From assembly GCA_963848205.1 (NCBI GenBank), contig CAWKCV010000003.1, positions 1,116,001 through 1,180,000 on the forward strand: 64,000 nucleotides of DNA. The letters are read 5' to 3'. Of the stretch, positions 16,869 through 24,888 are shown one piece after another. Every line of letters begins with the position of its first letter. Positions within the stretch are counted from its first letter, which is position 1. The stretch is from BOG-908 sp963848205. Its GTDB lineage: Bacteria > Pseudomonadota > Alphaproteobacteria > Acetobacterales > Acetobacteraceae. The notes under the pieces are model-generated. The model searched no databases, had not been told where the DNA came from, and saw only the letters and a program-made list of their open reading frames with translations. The translations under genes were made by a program, and so were the position numbers.

Positions 16869-17543
16869 CTAACGGGAGAGCTGTGGTTTCGGCTCTGCAC
16901 CGTCTGAGACGGGCAGAGAGGTGGAATGAGTGCGCATTTCAGCCAGCAGTTGCGTGGCCAATCTTGCGCGATCAGGCTGCATTGCGGCCAGCACAGAGGC
17001 TGCGCGACGCTCCTGCATACGATCGAGAACTTGGAGAAGAACCTGCATATCAAGCGCGTCGAATATCGCAGCAGCTTCACGCGGCTTCATCGCCTCATAC
17101 GTTTTCACGAGGCCCGACCAATTCTCTGAACGGTGAAGGAGCCGACTGGCCTCCAAACTCTCCAGCTTTGCTTGAAGCACCGATAGCTGACTAACGCGTT
17201 CTTGCAGCTTACGGTCTGCAGCCTCCAACTCTGCCTGACGCCGGTCCAAGTCATGGTCGCGCCTATCAAGGATATCGCGCCGTGTGCGCAGCGACAGCAA
17301 TACTGTGCGTTCACTTTCGCTGACCGGAGGTGGCGTCGGTACTGTCGCTGCTACCCCGATATTTGCCGGCGTGACATGGTCGATTGCCTTGTCCGCCGCG
17401 GGCTTGGTCGGAGCAGATGGTGGGTTTTGGTCTGCCACGGTCTCACGGGCCATGGCTTGCACGAAGACCACCGTCTTGAGCGCCAGCAACGCCGATATAA
17501 CGGCGATCGTCACCGGAAGAAGGCGCGGCTTGAGCAAATGCAT
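16869..17543 (-). CDS. motE: MotE-family flagellar periplasmic protein
   Basis: 224-residue protein with one N-terminal membrane anchor (LLPVTIAVISALLALKTVVFV), a Pro-rich stretch, a coiled coil from about residue 80 to 140 (RRDILDRRDHDLDRRQAELE) and a C-terminal MgtE_N/FliG-like helical domain (YEAMKPREAAAIFDALDMQV; RRAASVLAAMQPDRARLATQ). This architecture is that of MotE, which in Sinorhizobium helps fold and protect the periplasmic motor protein MotC (family knowledge). Its presence with a large periplasmic protein in the same operon supports a similar chaperone or partner pair here (inference). ATG 17543 is preferred over a GTG nine bases upstream. Confidence 0.85.
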   Translation of the reverse strand: MHLLKPRLLPVTIAVISALLALKTVVFVQAMARETVADQNPPSAPTKPAADKAIDHVTPANIGVAATVPTPPPVSESERTVLLSLRTRRDILDRRDHDLDRRQAELEAADRKLQERVSQLSVLQAKLESLEASRLLHRSENWSGLVKTYEAMKPREAAAIFDALDMQVLLQVLDRMQERRAASVLAAMQPDRARLATQLLAEMRTHSTSLPVSDGAEPKPQLSR

Positions 17544-17544
17544 T

Positions 17545-18036
17545 CTAACCACCCGCTCGAAGGGCGCGCATGAGCTCCCGCTCTGCCTGGCTTCGGAGCA
17601 CGGGTGCCATATCAGTTTCGGCGTTTACGACTATCTGCAGCGGCGAGGTTGCGACTGGTGCAGGCGTGTTGGATGTAGGTTGCAGGAATGATTGATGATC
17701 GCCAAACATGCGAGCAGCTCGAACGGCTGCCTCAAGACGTTCGGCAAGCCGATCGCTGCGGTCGGCTAAAAACATCAGATCGTCGCGAAGGCGCTGCGCC
17801 GTCTCCGTCTGCCGCGCCATTTGTCGGCCAGCGCCATCGGCCGCCGTTCGCAAGCGCTCGATACCAGTCTCTGCCTGACGGCTACTATCGTTAAACCCAA
17901 CCACAAGGTCCTCCAATACGGCTCTGTCACGCTTGAGGACTCCAAGCGCGCGTTCCAGTCGGACGGCATGAAACAACGTAGCTGCAAGCAGCAGCAGCAA
18001 CGCCGACTCCAACATCCATTGCACATTTCCCATCAT
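17545..18036 (-). CDS. DUF6468 flagellar-operon membrane protein
   Basis: 163-residue protein with one N-terminal membrane segment (LESALLLLLAATLFHAVRLE) followed by a long helical coiled-coil region (RALGVLKRDRAVLEDLVVGF, then SSRQAETGIERLRTAADGAG). The C-terminus is SQAERELMRALRAGG. This matches the DUF6468 family, which recurs next to fliM/fliL/motE in alphaproteobacterial motor operons; no biochemical function is established. The start is ATG 18036 or the adjacent ATG 18033, preceded by GAGGGG. The longer open frame upstream overlaps fliM and is not coding. Its stop lies one base before the motE ATG, consistent with coupled translation. Confidence 0.8.
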   Translation of the reverse strand: MMGNVQWMLESALLLLLAATLFHAVRLERALGVLKRDRAVLEDLVVGFNDSSRQAETGIERLRTAADGAGRQMARQTETAQRLRDDLMFLADRSDRLAERLEAAVRAARMFGDHQSFLQPTSNTPAPVATSPLQIVVNAETDMAPVLRSQAERELMRALRAGG

Positions 18037-18074
18037 GCGCCCCTCAAGTGAACAAAACGTTTGCTGACGCGTGC

Positions 18075-19130
18075 TTACGCATCGGGAGCAGCCAGTGATA
18101 AGCGATCCAATTTGCTCTCGATTCGCACGGCGACGTGGTTCTTTCGCCGTCCAACCCGGCCTTCGAAAAGCTGCACCGCGCCGCACCGTACCTGCACAGG
18201 CGCACCGGCTGACGTATTGAGCAGAATGCGATCTCCAGGTTTCAAGCGAGTGACTTCGGACAGGCGCATTACTTGCTCGTCCAAAACAACGTCCAGCGTA
18301 ATCTGCGTGCTCCACAGCTCCTCGGCCAGATGAGTCTCCCAAATTGAGTCCCGACCGAATTTCTCGCCCATGAATTGCTGGAGCAGCAGCTCCCGCACAG
18401 GCTCCAATGTCGCGTAAGGAAGCAGCAGTTCCATTCGACCACCGCGATCCTCCATATCCACCCTTAGTCGCCCAAGGACTGCGGCGTTGGACAGCCGCGA
18501 AATCGCTGCAAAACGTGGATTTACCTCCAGCCGCTCAAATCGGAATGTGACGGGGCAGATTGGGTCGAAACTCGCGGCCAGATCAGCCAGAACCACTTCA
18601 ATCAACCGCTCGACCAGCGTGCGTTCGATGGTTGTGTATGGCCGCCCCTCAATGCGCATTGCGGCTGTACCGCGCCGGCCGCCAAGCAGCACGTCGACAA
18701 TCGAATAGATCATCGCGCTATCGATGACCATAAGTCCGTAGTTATCCCATTCCTCGGCTTTGAATACTGCCAGCATGGCCGGGAGCGGAATGGAGTTTAG
18801 ATAATCGCCGAAACGGAGAGAGACGATGTTGTCGATCGAGACCTCTACGTTGTCCGACGTGAAATTCCGTAGGCTGGTCGACATGATCCGAACCAGGCGA
18901 TCGAAGACGATTTCAAGCATCGGCAAACGTTCATACGACACCAGCCCGGAGCTGATGATGCGCTGCATGCCGCTTGCCTGTTCGCTGCCACCCGGACCAT
19001 CGTCGAACCCGAGAAGACTATCGATCTCGGCTTGATTTAGAACGCGGGCAGGCTGAACCGACGTGTCGGTTGCCGTGTCGCTTTCCAGGTCGGCACCCCA
19101 CGCGGCGGCCAGGTCATCCTCTTCACTCAT
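18075..19130 (-). CDS. fliM: Flagellar motor switch protein FliM
   Basis: C-ring switch component of 351 residues that binds CheY-P and reverses rotor direction. The N-terminal VLNQAEIDSLLGFD is the CheY-binding segment (near residues 30-43). The middle CheC-like domain has GMQRIISSGLVSYERLPMLE and LVVIDSAMIYSIVDVLLGG-type helices. The C-terminal SpoA domain ends with LKPGDRILLNTSAGAPVQVR. FliG and FliN genes are not nearby. The gene lies 15 bp after fliL in the leftward motor operon. Confidence 0.96.
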   Translation of the reverse strand: MSEEDDLAAAWGADLESDTATDTSVQPARVLNQAEIDSLLGFDDGPGGSEQASGMQRIISSGLVSYERLPMLEIVFDRLVRIMSTSLRNFTSDNVEVSIDNIVSLRFGDYLNSIPLPAMLAVFKAEEWDNYGLMVIDSAMIYSIVDVLLGGRRGTAAMRIEGRPYTTIERTLVERLIEVVLADLAASFDPICPVTFRFERLEVNPRFAAISRLSNAAVLGRLRVDMEDRGGRMELLLPYATLEPVRELLLQQFMGEKFGRDSIWETHLAEELWSTQITLDVVLDEQVMRLSEVTRLKPGDRILLNTSAGAPVQVRCGAVQLFEGRVGRRKNHVAVRIESKLDRLSLAAPDA

Positions 19131-19145
19131 AAGTGGACGCCCAAC

Positions 19146-19646
19146 TCACTCGATTATCAATTCGACGAAGAGCACGTCTAAAACACGCGCCGGGGTTGCA
19201 GCGATGCTCGCGCGGCCAATGAGTTCTTCGCGAAGCCGATAGCTTCCCTCGGAGCCCCGCAGTTCTTCCGGCCGCATATCGCGTAAATACGTTTGGAACA
19301 TGTCCTGTATGCGCGGCATTGCGGCTGTTACAGGTGCCACATCCGATGCAGACCCGACTTCGAGCTTCGCATGCAGTTTCATGTAGCTCGGACGTTTCCC
19401 GGCAACATTCAAGTTGCTCACGATTTCTGGCACATCCACGTACACCGGCGGAGCCGCGACCATTACAGCCTTCGCGGCACCCACCTTGTCGCTTTTGGCA
19501 TTGCCGTTGAGCAAACCCGGAATGACGCCGCTGAACCAACCACCAGCGCCAGCTGCGACGAGCAGCACCGGGATAGCGAGCAGGAGCTTCTTGCTTTTCT
19601 TTTTAGCCGGTTCGGGGGCCGCTTCATTCATGCTTGCATTTGGCAC
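19146..19646 (-). CDS. fliL: Flagellar basal body-associated protein FliL
   Basis: 166-residue inner-membrane protein. It has a short cytoplasmic Lys-rich N-terminus (PAKKKSKK), one membrane helix (LLLAIPVLLVAAGAGGWFSG), and a periplasmic stomatin-like domain with VDVPEIVSNLNVAGKRPSYM and a C-terminal RVLDVLFVELIIE. FliL surrounds the stator and supports torque (family knowledge). Start ATG 19646 is used; a second Met at codon 6 is possible. About 70 bp separate it from motA. Confidence 0.93.
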   Translation of the reverse strand: MPNASMNEAAPEPAKKKSKKLLLAIPVLLVAAGAGGWFSGVIPGLLNGNAKSDKVGAAKAVMVAAPPVYVDVPEIVSNLNVAGKRPSYMKLHAKLEVGSASDVAPVTAAMPRIQDMFQTYLRDMRPEELRGSEGSYRLREELIGRASIAATPARVLDVLFVELIIE

Positions 19647-19719
19647 TAAACGGGTAAAGGAATGATTGCTTTCTCGAACATAATGGTTGTGTATCGGTCG
19701 GGGCCAAACCAGGAGGGTC

Positions 19720-20589
19720 TCATGCAGGAACTTGCGATTTCCCGATAGCCTCCTCCAGCTCCTGAAAACTTGGCATGAACTCGTTCGGAACCATCTTGCG
19801 GCCTGTCTCCACGCTCACTTGTGGCGCATTGCCGTGTAAGTGTGCCACCAGAACCGCTCGTATCACGTCTGAAAAGCGTGCGTCGCCAATGACAATTCCC
19901 TTGATCCTTGCGGCACATGGCGCGGCTATGCCATAGGCCAGCAGCACACCCAGAAATGTCCCGACCAGTGCGCCGCCAATCATTTCTCCCAAAACCGCTG
20001 GGGGTTCGTTGATGTGGCCCATCGTCTTGATGACACCAAGGACAGCAGCGACAATCCCGAGCGCCGGTAGCGCGTCGGCCATCGTCTGAATTGCATGCGA
20101 GCCGTGCAGCTCCTCGTGCAACGTCTTTTTAAGCTCGCGCCCCATCAGATCCTCGATCTGGTGCGGATCGTCGGCGTTCATGCCGATCATCCTTAGATAG
20201 TCGCACACGAGAGCTGTCGTATGATGGTCAGCCAGGATTTTGGGAAAGTGCTTGAATGCATTGCTCTCCTCCGGCTTCTCGATATGCGGCTCGAGCGCCA
20301 TCGCCCCGCGCTGACTAGCTAATTTGGTGAAGAAGAACAGCATGCACAGCAGCTCGGTATATTCCGACTTTTTGTATCGTTCTCCTTTGAGGATCATGCC
20401 AAACCCGGCCAGCGTGTGCTTCACGCCCGTTATGGAGTTGGCCATCACGAACGTTCCGATGGCGGCACCCAGAATGGTAAGCAGCTCAAACGGCATTGAT
20501 GCGACGAGCGGGCCGATGGCTCCGCCGCTGGCGCAGAAACTGCCAAAAACACAGGCAAGTAGGAAGACCAGGCCGCCAATCGTCAGCAT
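19720..20589 (-). CDS. motA: Flagellar stator protein MotA
   Basis: Proton-channel stator subunit of 289 residues with four membrane segments: two at the N-terminus (GGLVFLLACVFGSFCASGG; FELLTILGAAIGTFVMANS) and two after the large cytoplasmic loop (ALPALGIVAAVLGVIKTMG; GTFLGVLLAYGIAAPCAARI). The cytoplasmic loop has LCMLFFFTKLASQRGAMALE and MGRELKKTLHEE with charged residues that contact FliG. It lies 10 bp after motB, so the two stator genes are coupled. Confidence 0.97.
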   Translation of the reverse strand: MLTIGGLVFLLACVFGSFCASGGAIGPLVASMPFELLTILGAAIGTFVMANSITGVKHTLAGFGMILKGERYKKSEYTELLCMLFFFTKLASQRGAMALEPHIEKPEESNAFKHFPKILADHHTTALVCDYLRMIGMNADDPHQIEDLMGRELKKTLHEELHGSHAIQTMADALPALGIVAAVLGVIKTMGHINEPPAVLGEMIGGALVGTFLGVLLAYGIAAPCAARIKGIVIGDARFSDVIRAVLVAHLHGNAPQVSVETGRKMVPNEFMPSFQELEEAIGKSQVPA

Positions 20590-20598
20590 GACGCTACC

Positions 20599-21564
20599 TC
20601 AGCGCTTTGCCGGCGCGGGGGCAGTTCGCATGACCAAAATGGCGATACGGCGGTTGGCGGCCGCGGTCGGTGTCGCAGGCAAGAGCAGGTCGCGTTCACC
20701 ATGGCCGGTCACGTCGCGTATGCGGGCGTCCGGCAGCCCCGCCTGGGTCAGAATGCGACGGGTTGCCAGCGCGCGATCGGCCGACAGGTCCCAATTCGTC
20801 CGTCCCGCACTGCCGGCATAGGGCGTCGCATCGGTGTAGCCCGCGATGCCGACCGGCGCGCGAAGCTCCATCAGCATCGGCGTCAGGCGCTGCAGCACTG
20901 AGCGGGCACGCTCGTTGGGCTCCGGATCGCCTGCTGCGAACATCGGCTGGCCCTCGGAGTCTCTGATCTGCACGCGCAATCCCTCCGGTGTAAGGTCGAT
21001 TGCAAGCTGACGCGCCAACGGCGCGAGCTTAGGATCGCTGGCAATGGCGCCGCGGATCTGGGCCGCGGCCTCCGCAAAACTTGCTTGCTCCTTCTGCCGT
21101 CTCTGTTCGCCCTCTTTTGCGTTTTCCATTCGGGCCGAAGCGGTGCCGGACGTATCGGCCTGTGCCGAGGCGATCGCCTCATCGGTTGGCCCGCGCGGAG
21201 TTCGCACTGCGAGCGTGTCGCCACCATCGTCTTCTTCGTCCACCGGCGGTGCGTTGTGGTTCATCACAGCCACCGTGCCGCGATCCGAAATCGCCAACCC
21301 CTCGGTAAAAGGCGACTGGCCGCCAAGCGGCCGCCCGGTGCCGGAACGTTGAACATTGACCGACGCGCTCGGGCTGAAATAGTCGGCGAGACCCCGACGT
21401 TGCGCCTCCGTAGTGGCATTCAGCAGCCACATCAGCAGAAAGAACGCCATCATTGCGGTAACGAAATCGGCGTACGCGACCTTCCACGCACCGCCATGGT
21501 GACCGTCCTCGACGACCTCCTCTCGGCGGATCACCGTAATTTTGCTCGCGTCTCGCTTGGCCAT
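20599..21564 (-). CDS. motB: Flagellar stator protein MotB
   Basis: Stator subunit of 321 residues that anchors MotA to peptidoglycan. The single membrane helix carries the proton-binding Asp (VAYADFVTAMMAFFLLMWLL). A plug segment with FSPSASVNVQRSGTG follows, then a Gln/Glu-rich linker, and a C-terminal OmpA domain (GIAGYTDATPYAGSAGRTNW; ADRALATRRILTQAGLPD). ATG 21564 with GTGAAG upstream is the family start (MAKRDASKITVIRREE). It is the first gene of the leftward motor operon and has higher GC than the genes after fliM. Confidence 0.96.
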   Translation of the reverse strand: MAKRDASKITVIRREEVVEDGHHGGAWKVAYADFVTAMMAFFLLMWLLNATTEAQRRGLADYFSPSASVNVQRSGTGRPLGGQSPFTEGLAISDRGTVAVMNHNAPPVDEEDDGGDTLAVRTPRGPTDEAIASAQADTSGTASARMENAKEGEQRRQKEQASFAEAAAQIRGAIASDPKLAPLARQLAIDLTPEGLRVQIRDSEGQPMFAAGDPEPNERARSVLQRLTPMLMELRAPVGIAGYTDATPYAGSAGRTNWDLSADRALATRRILTQAGLPDARIRDVTGHGERDLLLPATPTAAANRRIAILVMRTAPAPAKR

Positions 21565-21608
21565 GACTTCACCGCTTTTGCAGCCCAGCAAAACGTAAGC
21601 CCGTTCCG

Positions 21609-23123
21609 TTAAGGTCTAGCTAAGACCGCCCCCTTCGCGTTCGCAGGCAACGCCACAGCCGGCGCATCATCGGCGCGCCCCGTGACGCGGTATAGAAAAT
21701 AGGTCTCCGCCACGACACCGTGTCGGCCGCGGACAAGCGTGCCCAGCGGCACCATGCCCGCCCAGGAGCTTGCGGCCGGTAAGCCCGCTTGCCGCGCGCT
21801 GCGCACCAGCAGCCCGGTTTGCCCCGCCAGTTCATAGGCAGGCAATTCGAACATCCGCCAGCGCCGCTCCACGCCGACCGTGGGCGTGCGGAGCCGGAAC
21901 GCGAGTTCGCTCGCCAGCCCATATTCGTCGGCCGCCACGAAATGTGCCCCCTGTGCCGTGGCCCGCGCAAATACCTCGCCCGCCAGATCCTGCCAGCCGC
22001 CGAGCCTGATGAGCGTGAAATCCATCCGTCGCGGCAGCAGCCAGGGCGACCAGGCCGCCTGCACCATCACGCAGGCCGATATCGCCAGCCCAGCCACCAC
22101 ACCCACGCGCCAGAACCTCATGGCCGGGCTTCCGAGCACAACGCAGGCCAGCACCGCTCCCGGATAGATCACGGCCGGCCAGTTGGCTTGTACACGACCG
22201 CCGAACGCATGTTGCACGAACACCGCCGAAGGCAGCAGCGTGATGCACGCCAACAACCCGGCAGCGGCTTGTCCGCGCCAAAGCGCCCGCGCCGCACGCG
22301 ACAATGCGCCAGCGAAAATGACGGCCAGCACGGGTGTGGCCAAACCGATCTGCCCGCCCAGGAGTTCCCCCAGGAACGCGACTGCTTTTGCCGGACGCCA
22401 ATCGCCTGCACGACCGCCTTGTTTGGCGAAACTGGCGAAGTCATGTGCGGCGTTCCATTCCAGCACCGGCGAGAACAGGAGCAGCGCCACGCCCGCTCCC
22501 GCCCACAACTGCCAGGCGCTCCACCAGCGACGCGCCTGCGGCACGAACACCAACCAGGCGGCGACACCGCCGCCCAGCAGCACTGCCGTATATTTGCTGT
22601 CCAGCGCGAGCCCGCTTGCCAGGCCGAACGCCAGCCACCAATACGGGTTGGCTGAGCGCACAAGCCGTGCGAGCGCGGCGATTCCGGCTGTCCAGAAAAA
22701 CAGCAGCGGCGTATCGGGCGTCATCACCACCGCGCCCGCATTGCAAGCCAGCGTTGCGTTGAAGAGCAGTGCGGCCATCAAACCAGGCCTCAGCGCCGAT
22801 TTTTCCGTGTCGGGCGTGAGATCGCGCGCGGCGCCGGCGAGCAACAATGTGCCGAACAAAGCCGCCACCGGCGCGAGCAGGCGCACGCCGAGCCCTGTAT
22901 CGCCGGCGACCGCGCAGCCGACACGGATCCACGCCGCCACCATCGGCGGGTGGTCCAGATACCCCCAAGCAGGTGCTTTGGACCACACCCAGTAATACGC
23001 TTCGTCCGCCGATAGCGGCGTTCGCCAAGCGATCAGCAGGCGCAGGGCCGTGAGCCCCAGCAGGCTCAGGCGCCACATGTAATCCGAATTGGGGCGCTCT
23101 CGCTTCAAACCAGGAACGGACAT
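21609..23123 (-). CDS. Glycosyltransferase family 39 (ArnT/PMT-like) membrane protein
   Basis: 504-residue polytopic membrane protein with about 11-12 hydrophobic segments. It carries the GT39 signature near the N-terminus, PLSADEAYYWVWSKAPAWGY followed by LDHPPM, where Asp/Glu in the first periplasmic loop are catalytic. It also has VMTPDTPLLFFWTAGIAALA and ALDSKYTAVLLGG. Such enzymes move sugars from polyprenyl phosphate to lipid A, proteins or polysaccharide; the acceptor cannot be read from sequence. ATG 23123 (MSVPGLKRERPN) is the most likely start. It precedes motB by 44 bp on the same strand but is functionally unrelated, unless it glycosylates flagellin or envelope parts (speculative). 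Confidence 0.88.
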   Translation of the reverse strand: MSVPGLKRERPNSDYMWRLSLLGLTALRLLIAWRTPLSADEAYYWVWSKAPAWGYLDHPPMVAAWIRVGCAVAGDTGLGVRLLAPVAALFGTLLLAGAARDLTPDTEKSALRPGLMAALLFNATLACNAGAVVMTPDTPLLFFWTAGIAALARLVRSANPYWWLAFGLASGLALDSKYTAVLLGGGVAAWLVFVPQARRWWSAWQLWAGAGVALLLFSPVLEWNAAHDFASFAKQGGRAGDWRPAKAVAFLGELLGGQIGLATPVLAVIFAGALSRAARALWRGQAAAGLLACITLLPSAVFVQHAFGGRVQANWPAVIYPGAVLACVVLGSPAMRFWRVGVVAGLAISACVMVQAAWSPWLLPRRMDFTLIRLGGWQDLAGEVFARATAQGAHFVAADEYGLASELAFRLRTPTVGVERRWRMFELPAYELAGQTGLLVRSARQAGLPAASSWAGMVPLGTLVRGRHGVVAETYFLYRVTGRADDAPAVALPANAKGAVLARP

Positions 23124-23227
23124 TCTTCTCAACGAGGCCTGTCACGTAAGCCTTAAACGAGGCGATTCCCATCCAGCAACTCCTGGGCGCCGCGCATCGC
23201 TGACCAACGCCAGCGCTGGCAAGCAAC

Positions 23228-23242
23228 CGTTGTCAGACAACG
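23228..23242. promoter_or_regulatory. 15-base perfect palindrome upstream of GT39 gene
   Basis: CGTTGTCAGACAACG is a perfect palindrome about 105 bp upstream of the GT39 start. It has the size of a dimeric regulator site, but no matching regulator or second copy was identified, so this is only a candidate operator. Confidence 0.25.
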
Positions 23243-23290
23243 CGGGCTATTGCACCCATCGTCGTTGGCGCCCCTACGCTCAGAGATGCT

Positions 23291-23455
23291 TCAATGTGCG
23301 CCGGCAACCGGCCCCTGTGGCGCCGTCACCTTGCGGATGAACATCACCAGAATCGTGGCAATGATGAACGACGTCACGATAGCGCAGAATGCATCGGCAT
23401 AGACCGGCGCGCGTGAGGTGAAAACGTGTGACGTTGCCGCCGAAATAAGCATCAT
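23291..23455 (-). pseudogene. Transporter C-terminal fragment (MFS-like remnant)
   Basis: A 54-codon frame starting MMLISAATSHVFTSRAPVY and containing one strong hydrophobic helix (AFCAIVTSFIIATILVMFIR) before a Lys/Pro-rich end (KVTAPQGPVAGAH). It resembles the last membrane helix of DHA2-type MFS exporters, but it has no body upstream: a TGA stop precedes it and 5' parts are absent. The 476-bp gap between the GT39 gene and the HxlR regulator holds nothing else recognisable except the palindrome at 23228. It could also be a real small membrane protein; I favour a degraded gene end. Confidence 0.4.
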
Positions 23456-23599
23456 CGGTCATCTCGATGAGCCGGCCGTTTCTTTACCATATTGGTCCTA
23501 GCATGCGGCGTGCCGACCATGCCGCCATCGCGGCCAGGCGTCTTGCCGTGAAGCGCAACGTTCCAGTCGTTCCAACCTGCGTTTCGCGCCGGGTGACGC

Positions 23600-24184
23600 T
23601 CACGATCCGCGGCCCGCTGCCGTATCGGCCTTCATGTGCCCGCTCTGGCGTATGGATTTGAGCCGTGCCGGTGGACGGCGGGCTGTCGGCCCCTGCGCTG
23701 CGGGACTGGGCGCTGCGGGACTGGGCGCTGCGGGACTGGGCGCTGCGGGACCGGGCGCTGCGCGAAACGCCGGCGAGGCCAGCGCCCGACCGCTGATGCG
23801 GTCCACGAGGATCGGGTCGGCGGCGACACCCGTCTCGGAATCCACGAGAACAACACTCGCACCGTCAGGCGCGAAATGCTTGTTTCCCCACGCCAGCATC
23901 GCCCACAGGACCGGCTCGAAATCACGGCCGCGTTCGGTCGGCAGATACTCCGCGCGGGGTGGCCGTTCGCTATAGCTTCGCCGCTCCAGCAGTCCCAATT
24001 CGACGAGCCCGCCCAGCCGCTTCGTCAACATGTTGGGCGCTATGCCGAGGCGTCTTTCGAATTGGTCGAACCGGGTGAAGCCCAGCAATGCATCACGCAT
24101 GATCAGAATGTTCCACCACTCTCCCACATGCTCCAGACTGCGTGCGATCGGGCACGACATTCCGTCGAAGCTCTTGCGCTGCAT
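23600..24184 (-). CDS. HxlR-family winged-helix transcriptional regulator
   Basis: Regulator of 194 residues. The first ~95 residues are the HxlR winged helix: MSCPIARSLEHVGEWWNIL, MRDALLGFTRFDQFERRLG, IAPNMLTKRLGGLVELGLLE and the RPPRAEYLPTERGRDF wing. A ~50-residue C-terminal part contains ASVVLVDSETG. The tail from about residue 143 has four PAAPS units encoded by a tandem DNA repeat, then a basic end. It is divergent from a hotdog thioesterase gene with about 150 bp between, which is where it most likely acts. The inducer is unknown. Confidence 0.88.
   Translation of the reverse strand: MQRKSFDGMSCPIARSLEHVGEWWNILIMRDALLGFTRFDQFERRLGIAPNMLTKRLGGLVELGLLERRSYSERPPRAEYLPTERGRDFEPVLWAMLAWGNKHFAPDGASVVLVDSETGVAADPILVDRISGRALASPAFRAAPGPAAPSPAAPSPAAPSPAAQGPTARRPPARLKSIRQSGHMKADTAAGRGS
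23696..23760. repeat. 15-base tandem repeat inside the HxlR gene
   Basis: Four tandem copies of CGCTGCGGGACTGGG (one base changed in the last copy) plus a partial unit. Being 15 bases long, each unit adds five residues (PAAPS) without shifting the frame. Slippage could change the tail length between strains. Confidence 0.9.
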
Positions 24185-24337
24185 GACCCGGCTCCCTGCT
24201 TACTATCTTGACGAAAGTTACATAGGTTACTATTATCATGCAAGTCGATTGCGCACCGGCTTGCACGTACTCCGCTTCATTTGCTTGTGCGGACAGAACG
24301 CCAGAAGACCGGCGATGAACCGAGACGAGGATACGCA

Positions 24338-24790
24338 ATGACAGGATCACCCCCAGACGACGCCGCGCTTTCTGGCTTTGAGCAGATGACAAAGCTGCTG
24401 GAAGGTGGCCCCCGACCCGGCATCGCAGAATCGCTCCATTTCGATCTCGTCGAAGTCGGTGACGGTTTCGTCGCGTTCGAAGGCGTTCCCGGCCTGCACG
24501 CCTACAACCCCATCGGCACCGTTCATGGAGGCTATGCCGCGACCTTGCTCGATTCAGCCTGCGGGTGCGCGGCACATAGCAAACTTGCTGCCGGCCAACG
24601 ATACACCACGCTGGAGCTGAAGATTGCGTATCACAAGGCAATCACGGTCGAGACGGGAAAGGTGAGAGCCGAAGGGCGTGTCATGTCGCTCGGTCGCAAG
24701 GTGGTCTTCACCGAAGCAAAATTGCTCGATGAAAAGGGCCGCCTGCATGCGTCTGCCACGTCCACATTGTTGATCATCGCCCCGCAATAG
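24338..24790 (+). CDS. PaaI-family hotdog-fold thioesterase
   Basis: 150-residue hotdog protein with the PaaI motif GTVHGGYAATLLDSACGCAA (Asp/Gly helix), YTTLELKIAYHKAIT, and the GRVMSLGRKVVFTEAKLLDE strand pair. It probably hydrolyses aromatic or short acyl-CoA thioesters. The ATG at 24338 is the family start, and a longer frame upstream is not needed. It is divergent from the HxlR regulator, whose families often control adjacent aromatic or stress genes. Confidence 0.9.
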   Translation: MTGSPPDDAALSGFEQMTKLLEGGPRPGIAESLHFDLVEVGDGFVAFEGVPGLHAYNPIGTVHGGYAATLLDSACGCAAHSKLAAGQRYTTLELKIAYHKAITVETGKVRAEGRVMSLGRKVVFTEAKLLDEKGRLHASATSTLLIIAPQ

Positions 24791-24888
24791 TCTGGACCGG
24801 GCTGCCATCTTCGGCCGCAAGGTTCGGAGCGCGGCCGGGCAAGCCCGATGCCAGGTAAAGCGCGTCGAGTGCTTACATGGAGACCGCG

